Assembly (NCBI RefSeq): GCF_023503965.1 | Contig: NZ_CP097298.1 | Span: 62,001-126,000, forward strand | DNA length: 64,000 nucleotides | From: Brevundimonas albigilva | Lineage (GTDB): Bacteria > Pseudomonadota > Alphaproteobacteria > Caulobacterales > Caulobacteraceae | Reading direction: 5' to 3' | Shown here: positions 1 through 8,832 of the stretch, one piece after another | Layout of the letters: each line of letters begins with the position of its first letter | How positions within the stretch are numbered: the stretch's first letter is position 1 | Notes under the pieces: model-generated | What the model was told of the DNA's origin: nothing | What the model saw: the letters and a program-made list of their open reading frames with translations, nothing else | Databases searched by the model: none | Translations under genes and position numbers: made by a program

Positions 1-653
1 TGGCCGAGATCGAACGCCAGATGGACGCCGCCGGCGGCGTCCTGCCCGGCGCCGCCATGGCCGACACCTTCAACGCCCTGCGCGCCAACGACCTGATCTG
101 GTCCTTCTTCGTCAGCAACTATCTGATGGGCAAGGATCCGCCCGCCTTCGACCTGCTGTTCTGGAACGCCGACCAGACGCGGATGCCCAAGGCGCTGCAC
201 ATGGCCTATCTGCGCCGGATGTACGGCGAGAACGCCCTGGCCGAGGGCCGTTTCCAGATCGGCGGCGAAACCGTCGATCTGTCGCGCGTGACCATTCCCC
301 TCTATTTCCAGGCCAGCCGCGAGGATCACATCGCGCCGATGAACTCCGTCTATCGCTCGGCGCGGCTGTTCGGCGGCGATGTCGTCTTCACCCTGGCGGG
401 CTCGGGCCATATCGCCGGCGTCATCAATCCGCCGTCGGCGCGAAAGTACAAACACTGGACCAACGACGCCCTGCCCGCGACGCTGGCCGAATGGCAGGCC
501 GGCGCGGTCGAGCATCCCGGCAGTTGGTGGGAGCACTGGGCCGCATGGCTGCGCCCGCTGTCCGGCCCCGACATCCCCGCCCGCGATCCGTCCAAGGGCC
601 CGCTGAAGCCGATCGAACCGGCGCCCGGCGCCTATGTGAAAGTGAAGTCTTGA
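1..653 (+). CDS. phaC: Class I polyhydroxyalkanoate synthase, 3' end only
   Basis: Partial gene: the reading frame is already open at base 3 and runs to a TGA at 651-653. The fragment is the C-terminal alpha/beta-hydrolase part of a class I PHA synthase, which polymerises 3-hydroxyacyl-CoA into storage polyester on cytoplasmic granules. Visible catalytic residues are the Asp in ASREDHIAP and the His in LAGSGHIAGVINPP; the nucleophilic Cys lies upstream of the window. The tail with PGSWWEHWAAWL and a Pro-rich end is typical of the family. A 3-hydroxybutyrate dehydrogenase at 6875 and a patatin lipase at 7765 are compatible with polyester turnover in the same neighbourhood, but they are not in one operon with it. 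Confidence 0.87.
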   Translation, partial: AEIERQMDAAGGVLPGAAMADTFNALRANDLIWSFFVSNYLMGKDPPAFDLLFWNADQTRMPKALHMAYLRRMYGENALAEGRFQIGGETVDLSRVTIPLYFQASREDHIAPMNSVYRSARLFGGDVVFTLAGSGHIAGVINPPSARKYKHWTNDALPATLAEWQAGAVEHPGSWWEHWAAWLRPLSGPDIPARDPSKGPLKPIEPAPGAYVKVKS

Positions 654-1030
654 ACCGTCTCGAACCCAACATCCTGCTGGCCGTCTCGACGGGCGTGGCC
701 CTGATCCTGCTGGTGCTGACAGCCAGCGCCTTCGGCGAGTCGGGAAACACGATCAAATATGTCGTCTCGGCCGTCGTCTGCTCGGCCATCGTTGCGGGGC
801 TGAATTCCTGGATGGCGCGGCGCATGGGCCAGACCGAGCTTCATCCGATGATCCGCACCGAGGCGCCGACCAGCGCCGTCCTGGCGGGCCTGTTTCCCCT
901 GGCGGTGATCTTCGCCGCGGCCGCGCCGGTCTTCTTCCCCGGCCACGACTACGGCCTTCTGGTCATCATCGCCGCCGTCTGGTTCGGCGTGTCGGTCGAT
1001 TCCGCCCTGCGCGCGCGCCGTCGGGGTTGA
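650..1030 (+). CDS. Small polytopic membrane protein, function unknown
   Basis: 126 codons starting at a TTG that overlaps the phaC stop (TTGA, 4 bases), which suggests translational coupling; no ATG or GTG lies in a sensible place. The protein has about four hydrophobic segments (roughly residues 7-26, 35-52, 75-95 and 100-117) with a charged middle loop containing RMGQTELHPMIRTEAP and an Arg-rich C-terminus. I do not recognise a named family. Coupling to phaC is the only functional hint. Confidence 0.68.
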   Translation: MNRLEPNILLAVSTGVALILLVLTASAFGESGNTIKYVVSAVVCSAIVAGLNSWMARRMGQTELHPMIRTEAPTSAVLAGLFPLAVIFAAAAPVFFPGHDYGLLVIIAAVWFGVSVDSALRARRRG

Positions 1031-1072
1031 GGCGCGAACGCTTCCTTAAGCCGAGGGTGGAACCTTTCCGTC

Positions 1073-2437
1073 GTGGCCGCCGATCGTTTTCAGTCCGCAG
1101 GGATCGTCCAGGGGGAACCGCCGCTGTGGGAACGGCTGGCGGCCGGCTTCGTCGTCTTCATGCTGACCGGCGCCCTGATCGCCCCGGTGCTAGCCCCCGA
1201 CCAGGGCGAGACGCCGATTCTGCGGCTGATCTGGATTCCGGTCTATGCGGTCACCGCCGGCCTGGTCGCCTTCCGCTTCGACAAGGTGATCCGCGCCTGG
1301 CCGGCCTGGTTGATGCTGTTCGGCCTGATCGCCCTGGCCTATGTCTCGAAATACTGGTCGATCGACCCGGCGGTGACGCAACGCCGGGTCATCGCCATGG
1401 CCATCAACAGCGCCTTCGCCGTCTATGTCGGCTGCGTCTTCCGGGGCGTGGCCCTGCCGCGAATGCTGATGTGGACTTGCCTGGTCATGGCCGTGGGCAG
1501 CCTGATCATGGTCTTCGCCTTCCCCCGCATCGGGGTTCACCAGTACGACAACGCCGGCCTGTGGCGGGGCCTGTGGTACGAGAAGAACCAGATGGGCCTG
1601 GTGATGGTCGTCGGCGCCATCTCGGCCGCCGCGACCCTGGCGGCGGACCAGATCGCCGGCGTCGCGCGGCGGCCCTGGGCCCCGGTGCTGGCCTTCGCGC
1701 TCTGCACCCTGCTGGTGCTGGCAACCCAGTCCAAGACGTCCCTGCTGTGCTGGATGCTGGGCGTCGGCCTGGTCGGGGGCTGGTGGGTCCTGCGCCAGGG
1801 CGGCGCCGCGATCACCATCGCGGCCGTCTGGCTGGGCGTGGTCGTCTCGGCCTTGGGCGCCTGGATATGGAACTCCGATTCAGCAGTGATCCTGGCGCTT
1901 CTGGGCAAGGATCCGTCCCTGACCGGGCGCACCCTGATCTGGGAGGCCCTGATGCGCAAGGTCGCCGAACGGCCCTGGACGGGCTACGGCTTCAGCGCCT
2001 TCTGGGGCGAGGATTCCATTCCGGCGCTGGAAATCCGCCTGGAGACCCAGTGGCCGGTGCCTTCGGCCCACAACGGCTGGATCGACCTGCTGGTCCAACT
2101 GGGCTGGCCCGGCGCCTTCGCGGTCGGCGGCGTGATGGCGCTCTCGGCCGTGTTGATCATCGCACGCCTGGGCGGGATGGGCGCGCGCGAAGGCTATTGG
2201 AGCCTGGCCTATCTGGCCGTCTTCACCGCCCTGAGCCTGTCCGAGAGCGTGCTGATGACCCACGCCAACCTGCCCTGGGTGTTGATGCTGGCCATCCTGT
2301 CGCGGGCGGTGACCTTCGAGCCGGCCCCGGTCCGGGCGCCGCTTGCCCCGCGCGCCGTGCGGGCCTACCAGAACCGGCCCCGAATCGCTCCAGACTATGT
2401 GAATGGCCCAGCCCGCCGACGACCTGTTCGCCTTTGA
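1073..2437 (+). CDS. O-antigen ligase / Wzy-like exopolysaccharide polymerase family protein
   Basis: 454 residues from a GTG start, with about ten to twelve transmembrane helices. It resembles the WaaL/Wzy/ExoQ superfamily, inner-membrane enzymes that join or polymerise undecaprenyl-linked glycans at the periplasmic face. Family-like features are the segment KYWSIDPAVTQRR after the third helix, the region LTGRTLIWEALMRKVAERP followed by WTGYGF, and HNGWIDLLVQLGWPG in the large periplasmic loop. The basic Pro-rich C-terminus overlaps parE by 35 bases. A role in capsule, holdfast or other exopolysaccharide is inference; no other polysaccharide genes are nearby. Confidence 0.8.
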   Translation: MAADRFQSAGIVQGEPPLWERLAAGFVVFMLTGALIAPVLAPDQGETPILRLIWIPVYAVTAGLVAFRFDKVIRAWPAWLMLFGLIALAYVSKYWSIDPAVTQRRVIAMAINSAFAVYVGCVFRGVALPRMLMWTCLVMAVGSLIMVFAFPRIGVHQYDNAGLWRGLWYEKNQMGLVMVVGAISAAATLAADQIAGVARRPWAPVLAFALCTLLVLATQSKTSLLCWMLGVGLVGGWWVLRQGGAAITIAAVWLGVVVSALGAWIWNSDSAVILALLGKDPSLTGRTLIWEALMRKVAERPWTGYGFSAFWGEDSIPALEIRLETQWPVPSAHNGWIDLLVQLGWPGAFAVGGVMALSAVLIIARLGGMGAREGYWSLAYLAVFTALSLSESVLMTHANLPWVLMLAILSRAVTFEPAPVRAPLAPRAVRAYQNRPRIAPDYVNGPARRRPVRL

Positions 2438-4496
2438 TCCCCAGCCCGAGCCCGCAAGGCCCGAGCCGCCCCATCCTGTTGCTGTCGCGCCCGCCGCCGT
2501 CACGCCGCCAGAGGCGCCCCCGGCCCCGACGCCCGCGCCGCATCCCGCCCCCACCGCGGGCGCGCCCGGCGCCTACTCCGCTTCGTCCATCGAGGTGCTG
2601 GAGGGGCTTGAACCGGTCCGCAAGCGGCCGGGCATGTATATCGGCGGCACCGACGAACGCGCCCTGCACCATCTGTTCGCCGAAGTGCTGGACAATGCGA
2701 TGGACGAGGCGGTGGCCCGCCACGCCAAGCTGATCACCGTCGACCTGGACGCCGAGGGCTATCTGTCCGTCCGCGACGACGGCCGCGGCATCCCGGTCGA
2801 TCCGCACCCCAAGCATCCAGGCAAGTCGGCGCTGGAAGTGGTCATGACCGTGCTCCACTCGGGCGGCAAGTTCTCGGGCAAGGCCTACGAGACCTCGGGC
2901 GGTCTGCACGGCGTCGGCGTCTCGGTCGTCAACGCCCTGAGCGAGCATCTGGACGTCACCGTCTGGCGCGACGGCTTCGAATGGAAGCAGTCCTTCAGCC
3001 GCGGCCACGTCCTGGCCCCGATCCAGCAGGTCCAGCCGTCGAAGAAGCGCGGCACCCTGATCCGCTTCAAGCCGGACGACCAGATCTTCGGCGTCGGCGC
3101 GGCCTTCAAGCCAGCGCGCCTGTTCCGCATGGCGCGCTCCAAGGCCTATCTGTTCCGCGGCGTCGAAATCAAATGGACCTGCGCGCCCGAGCGGATCACC
3201 GACGCGACCCCGGCCCAGGCGACGCTGCACTTCCCCGGCGGCCTGGCCGACGCCCTGTCCGATCGCATCGGCGAGATGGAGACCGTCACCCCCGTCTTCG
3301 CCGGCCGCGCCGAGCGCCAGGGCGAGGCGGGCGCCTTCGAATGGGCCGTGACGTGGTCGCCCGCCGGCTTCGGTGAGGCGGACGGCTTCATCCAGTCCTA
3401 TTGCAACACCGTCTCCACACCCGACGGCGGCACGCACGAGGCCGGCTTCCGCGCCGCCCTGGTCAAGGGGCTGAAGGCTTACGGCGAGCTGGTCAACGAG
3501 AAGCGCGCGGGCGTCATCACGGCCGAGGACGTCATCGCCAACGCCGGCGCTCTGATCAGCGTCTTCATCCGCAATCCCGAATTCCAGGGCCAGACCAAGG
3601 ACCGCCTGTCCTCGCCCGAGGGCGCGCGCCTGGTCGAGCAGCTGCTCCGCGATCCGCTGGACCACTGGCTGACCGAAAGCCCGAAACAGGCCAACACCCT
3701 GCTCGGCTTCGTCATCGACAGGGCCGAGGAACGCCTGCGCCGGCGCAAGGACAAGGAGGTCCAGCGCGCCGCCGCCACCCGCAAGCTGCGTCTGCCCGGC
3801 AAGCTGTCGGACTGTTCCCGCCAGGCGGCCGAGGGCACCGAGCTGTTCATCGTCGAGGGCGATTCGGCCGGCGGCTCGGCCAAGCAGGCGCGCGACCGCA
3901 CGACCCAGGCCATCCTGCCCCTGCGCGGCAAGATCCTGAACGTCGCCTCGGCCACCGCCGACAAGCTGCGCGCCAACGCCGAACTGTCGGACTTGACCCT
4001 GGCCCTGGGCGTCCAGCCCGGCGCCCGCTTCAACATCGACGACCTGCGCTACGAGCGGATCGTCATCATGACCGACGCCGACGTGGACGGGGCGCACATC
4101 GCGGCGCTTCTGATCACCTTCTTCTATCGCGTCATGCCCGAGACCATTCGCCAGGGCCGGGTCTTCATGGCCCTGCCGCCGCTGTACCGGATTTCGGCCG
4201 GTCCCTTGAGCGAATACGCCCGCGACGACGTCCACCGCGACGAGCTGCTGGCGACCGTCTTCAAGGGCAAGAAGACCGAGATCGGCCGCTTCAAGGGCCT
4301 GGGCGAGATGATGGCCTCCCAGCTGAAGGAGACCACCATGGACCCCAGGAAGCGCACCCTGGCCAAGATCACCGTGCCGGACGCCGAAGCCAGCATCGAG
4401 GACCTGGTCGAACGCCTGATGGGCAAGCGGGCCGAGGCGCGCTTCCAGTTCATCCAGGAGAATGCGCAGTTCGCGAAGGAAGATCTGGACGTCTGA
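2403..4496 (+). CDS. parE: DNA topoisomerase IV subunit B
   Basis: 697 residues. ParE is the ATPase subunit that with ParC decatenates daughter chromosomes. About the first 58 residues are a Pro/Ala-rich extension; then come the GHKL ATPase motifs (GLEPVRKRPGMYIGG, EVLDNAMDEAV, DDGRGIPVD, GGLHGVGVSVVNALS), the transducer domain, and the TOPRIM motifs EGDSAGGSAKQARDR and MTDADVDGAHIAALL. The C-terminal RFKGLGEMMASQLKETTMDP is the conserved GyrB/ParE tail, and the lack of the large GyrB insertion favours ParE. The ATG lies inside the end of the preceding gene. Confidence 0.95.
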   Translation: MAQPADDLFAFDPQPEPARPEPPHPVAVAPAAVTPPEAPPAPTPAPHPAPTAGAPGAYSASSIEVLEGLEPVRKRPGMYIGGTDERALHHLFAEVLDNAMDEAVARHAKLITVDLDAEGYLSVRDDGRGIPVDPHPKHPGKSALEVVMTVLHSGGKFSGKAYETSGGLHGVGVSVVNALSEHLDVTVWRDGFEWKQSFSRGHVLAPIQQVQPSKKRGTLIRFKPDDQIFGVGAAFKPARLFRMARSKAYLFRGVEIKWTCAPERITDATPAQATLHFPGGLADALSDRIGEMETVTPVFAGRAERQGEAGAFEWAVTWSPAGFGEADGFIQSYCNTVSTPDGGTHEAGFRAALVKGLKAYGELVNEKRAGVITAEDVIANAGALISVFIRNPEFQGQTKDRLSSPEGARLVEQLLRDPLDHWLTESPKQANTLLGFVIDRAEERLRRRKDKEVQRAAATRKLRLPGKLSDCSRQAAEGTELFIVEGDSAGGSAKQARDRTTQAILPLRGKILNVASATADKLRANAELSDLTLALGVQPGARFNIDDLRYERIVIMTDADVDGAHIAALLITFFYRVMPETIRQGRVFMALPPLYRISAGPLSEYARDDVHRDELLATVFKGKKTEIGRFKGLGEMMASQLKETTMDPRKRTLAKITVPDAEASIEDLVERLMGKRAEARFQFIQENAQFAKEDLDV

Positions 4497-4545
4497 GACC
4501 GCGCGGGGGCCTTCCAACGCGCGGCGACGCCTGACACAAGGGGGC

Positions 4546-5958
4546 ATGACCGTGACCGCCTCCTCCCCCGCCGTTCTCGACGAACTGAAGGCCGCGCTGG
4601 GTCCGGGCGGCTGGACCCAGGACCCGGAGGTCATCGCGCCCGCCCTGACCGAGTGGCGCAACCGCTGGACCGGGAACACCCCGCTGCTGCTGACGCCGCG
4701 GTCGACCGAGGAGGTCGCCAGGGCCGTGACGATCTGCGCCCGCGAAGGCGTGGCGATCACGCCCCAGGGCGGCGGCACCGGCCTGGTCGGGGGACAGATT
4801 CCGTTCGGCGAAGTGCTGCTGTCGATGAGGAAGATGCGCGCCGTCCGCGACGTCACGCCGCTGGACGACGCCATGACGGTCGAGGCCGGCCTGACCCTGC
4901 TGGAGGCGCAGCAGGCGGCGACGGCGGCGGGCCGCTATTTTCCGCTCAGCCTGGCCGCCGAGGGCTCGGCCACCATCGGCGGCGTCATCTCCACCAACGC
5001 CGGCGGCACCCAGGTGCTGCGCTACGGTATGATGCGGGACCTGGTGCTGGGGATCGAGGCGGTCTTGCCGAACGGCCAGGTCTTCAATGGCCTGAAGCGG
5101 CTCAGGAAGGACAACACCGGCTATGACCTGAAGCAGCTGCTGATCGGCGCCGAGGGCACGTTGGGCGTCGTCACGGCCGCCACGCTGAAGCTGTTTCCGA
5201 TCATGCGGTCGCGCGCGGTCGCGGTCGTCGGGCTGGAGACGGCCGCCGCCTCGGTCGAACTGCTGGCCCGCGCCAAGGCCGAGACCGGCGGCGGGGTCGA
5301 GGCCTTCGAGCTGATGAAGCGCCTGGGCATGGCGCTGGTGCTCAAGAACATCCCCGACACCCGCGAACCGCTGGACTCGACCCCCGACTGGTACGTCCTG
5401 ATCGAGATCGCCTCGGGCACGCCCGGCGGCGCCGAGGCCCAGATGCAGGCCCTGCTGGAGGTCGCCTTCGAGGAAGGCCTGATCACGGACGCCGCCATCG
5501 CCCAGAACGACGCCCAACGCGCCGAATTCTGGCGGCTGCGCGAGGAGCATTCGGCCGCCCTGAAGCCCGAGGGCGGCGGCTGGAAGCACGACGTCTCGGT
5601 GCCGATCAGCCGCATCGCCGACTTCATCGACGAGGCCTCGGCCGCCGTCGAACGCTTCCATCCCGGCGCCCGCATCTCGGTCTTCGGCCACGTCGGCGAC
5701 GGCAATCTGCACTACGACATCCTGCCGGGCGTCGGTCAGGACATCCCCGCCTTTATCGGCCGCTGGAAGGAAGGCTCCCAGGTCGTCCACGACGTGGTGG
5801 CCCGTTACGACGGTTCGATCTCGGCCGAACACGGCCTGGGCCGGCTGAAGTCCGAGGAGGTCAAGCGCTACAAGTCGCCGGTCGAGATCGAGACCATGGC
5901 CGCCCTTCGCCGCGCCCTCGATCCCCGGCGGATCATGAACCCGGCCGTGCTGTTCTGA
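4546..5958 (+). CDS. FAD-linked 2-hydroxyacid oxidase/dehydrogenase (D-2-hydroxyglutarate / D-lactate type)
   Basis: 470 residues. The ATG at 4546 is preceded by an AAGGGGG ribosome site; an upstream in-frame start would run back into parE. The FAD-binding type 4 (PCMH) domain shows TPQGGGTGLVGGQ and AAEGSATIGGVISTNAGG followed by RYGMMRDLVLG and IGAEGTLGVVT. The C-terminal FAD-oxidase domain carries FGHVGDGNLHYDI and SISAEHGLGRLK, ending in LDPRRIMNPAVLF. Members oxidise D-2-hydroxyglutarate, D-lactate or glycolate using FAD and pass electrons to a carrier. The overall pattern is closest to the D-2-hydroxyglutarate dehydrogenase group; the exact substrate is inference. Confidence 0.86.
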   Translation: MTVTASSPAVLDELKAALGPGGWTQDPEVIAPALTEWRNRWTGNTPLLLTPRSTEEVARAVTICAREGVAITPQGGGTGLVGGQIPFGEVLLSMRKMRAVRDVTPLDDAMTVEAGLTLLEAQQAATAAGRYFPLSLAAEGSATIGGVISTNAGGTQVLRYGMMRDLVLGIEAVLPNGQVFNGLKRLRKDNTGYDLKQLLIGAEGTLGVVTAATLKLFPIMRSRAVAVVGLETAAASVELLARAKAETGGGVEAFELMKRLGMALVLKNIPDTREPLDSTPDWYVLIEIASGTPGGAEAQMQALLEVAFEEGLITDAAIAQNDAQRAEFWRLREEHSAALKPEGGGWKHDVSVPISRIADFIDEASAAVERFHPGARISVFGHVGDGNLHYDILPGVGQDIPAFIGRWKEGSQVVHDVVARYDGSISAEHGLGRLKSEEVKRYKSPVEIETMAALRRALDPRRIMNPAVLF

Positions 5959-6050
5959 ACGCGGCGTGCGCCGAAGGCGCGGCCCCATGCCCGGTTCAAA
6001 TCGTCAACGAAGCGGCCTATGTCGGCGCCTTGGTTCCAGGAGGCTGGCTC

Positions 6051-6821
6051 TTGCTTATCGTTCTGTCCCCCGCCAAGCGGCTCGACTTCACCCAGGCCGA
6101 CCCGGCCCTGCCCGCGTCGGAGCGCCGTTTTCGCGAGGACACCGCCAGCCTGTCCAAGACCGCGCGACGCCAGACGCGCGCGGACCTGCGCCGCCTGATG
6201 GGCATTTCCGACGACCTGGCCAAGCTGAACGCAGAGCGTTTCAAGGCCTTCGATCCGGAATCGACCGACGGCGTCCAGGCCGCCTTCGCCTTCGCCGGCG
6301 ACGTCTATGAGGGATTGAAGGCGCGCGAACTGGCGCCCGACGCCCTGGCGTTCGCCCAGGCGCACGTCCGCATCCTGTCGGGCTTTTATGGCCTGCTGCG
6401 TCCGCTGGATCGCATCCAGCCCTATCGGCTGGAGATGGGCACGCGGCTGAAGACCCGGCGCGGCTCCAGTCTGTATGACTTCTGGGGCGACCGGCTGTCG
6501 CAACAACTGAACGCCGACGCCCAGGGCCAGGCCGATCCGACCCTGGTGAACCTGGCCAGCCAGGAATATTTCGGCGCGATCGACGCCAAGGCGCTGAAGC
6601 TTCCGGTCGTCACGCCGCAGTTCCGCGAGGAGAAGGACGGCGAAAGCCGCATCATCTCCTTCTTCGCCAAGAAGGCGCGCGGCGCCATGACCCGCTTCGC
6701 CATCGACGAGCGGCTGGAACGCGCCGAGGACCTGAAGGCTTTCGACCGGGACGGCTATCGATTCGACAAGGCCGCCTCGTCCGACGTCGAATGGATATTC
6801 ATCAGGTCGGGAAATTCTTGA
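6051..6821 (+). CDS. yaaA: YaaA family peroxide-stress protein (DUF328/UPF0246)
   Basis: 256 residues. I place the start at TTG 6051, seven bases after an AGGAGG ribosome site, giving the family's normal N-terminus MLIVLSPAKRLDF; a start at 6030 would put the ribosome site inside the gene. Conserved blocks are SPAKRLDF, LSGFYGLLRPLDRIQPYRLE, YDFWGDRL, NLASQEYF and the C-terminal FDRDGYRFD. In E. coli YaaA limits free iron and DNA damage under hydrogen peroxide stress. It stands alone here, between convergent-free neighbours on the same strand. Confidence 0.9.
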   Translation: MLIVLSPAKRLDFTQADPALPASERRFREDTASLSKTARRQTRADLRRLMGISDDLAKLNAERFKAFDPESTDGVQAAFAFAGDVYEGLKARELAPDALAFAQAHVRILSGFYGLLRPLDRIQPYRLEMGTRLKTRRGSSLYDFWGDRLSQQLNADAQGQADPTLVNLASQEYFGAIDAKALKLPVVTPQFREEKDGESRIISFFAKKARGAMTRFAIDERLERAEDLKAFDRDGYRFDKAASSDVEWIFIRSGNS

Positions 6822-6874
6822 TCGCCCGGCCGTCCTGCCGCTAGTCTCGCCGCAAAGAACCAGAGGGCGGATTC

Positions 6875-7732
6875 ATGTTCAAATGGCCTAAGGCGTCAAA
6901 GGGCGGAAACGTCGCGCATGGGCAGGCCCCGGACTTCCGCGACATCGGCGATCTGCGGGGACAGGTCGCGGTCGTCACCGGCTCGACCTCCGGCATCGGC
7001 CTGGCCCTGGCGCGGGCGGTCGCGGCGCGCGGCGGCGACGTGGTGCTGAACGGCCTGGGCGACCCGGCCGAGATCGAACGCACCCGCGCGGCGCTGGAGG
7101 CGGGATCCAAGGGCCGCGTGCGCTATCATCCGGCCAACATGATGCGCGGCGAGGAGATCGCCGACATGGTCGCCTTCGCCCGGCACGAGCTCGGCCGGCT
7201 GGACATCCTGGTCAACAACGCCGGCGTCCAGCACGTCGAGGCCGTCGAAAAGTTTCCCGCCGACAAGTGGGAGCAGATCATCGCCATAAACCTGTCGTCG
7301 GCCTTCTATGCGACGAAGGCGGCCATCCCGATCATGAAGGCCCAGGGGCGCGGCCGGATCGTCAACATCGCCTCGGCCCACGGCCTGGTCGCCAGCCCGT
7401 TCAAGTCCGCCTATGTCGCGGCCAAGCACGGCGTGATCGGCCTGACCAAGACCACCGCGCTGGAGCTGGCGCGCGACAACATCACCTGCAACGCCATCTG
7501 CCCAGGCTTCGTCGAGACGCCGATCGTGGAAAAACAGATCGCCGACCAGGCGCGCACGCGCGGCATATCCAAGGAGCAGGTCCTGACCGACGTGATCCTG
7601 GCCGCCCAGCCGACCAAGCGCTTCGTCACGACCGACGAACTGACCGGCCTGTTCCTCTATCTGGTCAGCGACCTGGGCGCCTCGGCCAACGGCGCCAGTT
7701 TCTCCATCGACGGCGGCTGGACCGCGCAATAG
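6875..7732 (+). CDS. bdhA: 3-hydroxybutyrate dehydrogenase (short-chain dehydrogenase)
   Basis: 285 residues, SDR fold. The Rossmann motif TGSTSGIG is near residue 34, NNAGVQH follows, and the catalytic Ser-Tyr-Lys are visible in NIASAHG and SAYVAAKHG. The stretch around ALELARDNITCNAICPGFVETP and the insertion with IADQARTRGISKEQV are typical of D-3-hydroxybutyrate dehydrogenases. The enzyme interconverts D-3-hydroxybutyrate and acetoacetate with NAD, the last oxidative step in polyhydroxybutyrate use, which suits the phaC fragment at the window start. There is a roughly 30-residue N-terminal extension before the Rossmann fold. Confidence 0.87.
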   Translation: MFKWPKASKGGNVAHGQAPDFRDIGDLRGQVAVVTGSTSGIGLALARAVAARGGDVVLNGLGDPAEIERTRAALEAGSKGRVRYHPANMMRGEEIADMVAFARHELGRLDILVNNAGVQHVEAVEKFPADKWEQIIAINLSSAFYATKAAIPIMKAQGRGRIVNIASAHGLVASPFKSAYVAAKHGVIGLTKTTALELARDNITCNAICPGFVETPIVEKQIADQARTRGISKEQVLTDVILAAQPTKRFVTTDELTGLFLYLVSDLGASANGASFSIDGGWTAQ

Positions 7733-7764
7733 CCCTCGGCCAGGGCGGCGCAGAAGGAGGCGGT

Positions 7765-8832
7765 ATGGCGATCTTCAAGCGCAGGGCCGCCGATCCCGCC
7801 GCCGCCGCCCCCGCCCTGCCGTCGGGCCGACAGCCGATCAGCCTGGCGCTCCAGGGCGGCGGGGCGCACGGCGCCTTCCAGTGGGGCGTGCTCGACCGGC
7901 TTTTGGAGGATGATCGCCTCGACATCCGGGCCGTGTCGGGCGTCTCGGCCGGAGCCATGAACGGCGCCGCCCTGATCACAGGCCTGGCCAGCGGAGCCGA
8001 CGCGGGCCGCGCCGCGCTGGACCGGCTGTGGCGCGAGGTGAACCAGTCGGGCGGCCGCAACGTCTTCGGCGACAGCGCCATCTGGAACGCGGCCCAGCCG
8101 CCCGACTGGATCAAGGACACGCCCTTCTGGCGGGCCGGCGAGACGCTGGCCCTGTCGATGAGCCCCTATGAATTCAATCCGCTGAACCACAATCCCCTGA
8201 AACGGGTGCTGAAGGCCGCGGTCGATTTCGAGGTCGTGCGCGCCTCGCCGGTGCGCCTATTCGTCGCCGCCACCGCCGTCCGCCAGGCCAAGGCGCGGCT
8301 GTTCGCCTCCGAGGAAATGTCCACCGAGGTGCTGATGGCTTCCGCCTGCCTGCCCCACCTGTTCCAGGCGGTCGAGATCGACGGGGAGCCCTATTGGGAC
8401 GGCGGCTATTTGACCAACCCGCCGCTGTGGCCCCTGACCGGGGCCGACACGCCCGACGACGTGCTGCTGGTGACGCTGAATCCGATGGTGCGCGACGAGA
8501 CGCCAAAGGGCGCGGGCGACATCGTCGACCGGCTGAACGAGATCGTCTTCAACGCGCCGCTGGTCGCCGAACTGCGCGCCATCGCCATGGCCGAGGAGCT
8601 GATGGCCCAGGGCCATCTGAAGGCCGGCCCGTATCGCAACGTCCGCCTTCACGCCATCGAGGCCGACGGCTGGCTCAGCGACCTGTCGCTGCGGTCCAAG
8701 TTCAACACCGAATGGACCTTCCTGAACGAGCTGAAGGCGCGGGGCCGCGCCGCCGCCGACGACTGGCTGAACAGCTGTCTTCCCGTCGTCGGCGCTCGGG
8801 CCAGCGTCGATCTGCAGGCGCGGTTCGGCTAA
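7765..8832 (+). CDS. Patatin-like phospholipase / lipase
   Basis: 355 residues from an ATG preceded by AAGGAGG. All patatin signatures are present: the oxyanion loop LALQGGGAHGAFQWG, the nucleophile elbow GVSAGAMNG (Ser), and the Asp of the dyad in YWDGGYLTNPP. No signal peptide is visible (N-terminus MAIFKRRAADPAAAAP), so it is probably cytoplasmic. It follows bdhA by 32 bases and may be co-transcribed; action on membrane lipid or storage-granule ester is inference. Its stop overlaps the stop of the convergent tsaC by four bases. Confidence 0.9.
   Translation: MAIFKRRAADPAAAAPALPSGRQPISLALQGGGAHGAFQWGVLDRLLEDDRLDIRAVSGVSAGAMNGAALITGLASGADAGRAALDRLWREVNQSGGRNVFGDSAIWNAAQPPDWIKDTPFWRAGETLALSMSPYEFNPLNHNPLKRVLKAAVDFEVVRASPVRLFVAATAVRQAKARLFASEEMSTEVLMASACLPHLFQAVEIDGEPYWDGGYLTNPPLWPLTGADTPDDVLLVTLNPMVRDETPKGAGDIVDRLNEIVFNAPLVAELRAIAMAEELMAQGHLKAGPYRNVRLHAIEADGWLSDLSLRSKFNTEWTFLNELKARGRAAADDWLNSCLPVVGARASVDLQARFG

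Noticed and set aside
2223..4874. 883-codon open frame on the minus strand
   Set aside because: Antisense shadow of parE with Gly/Ala/Arg-rich composition.
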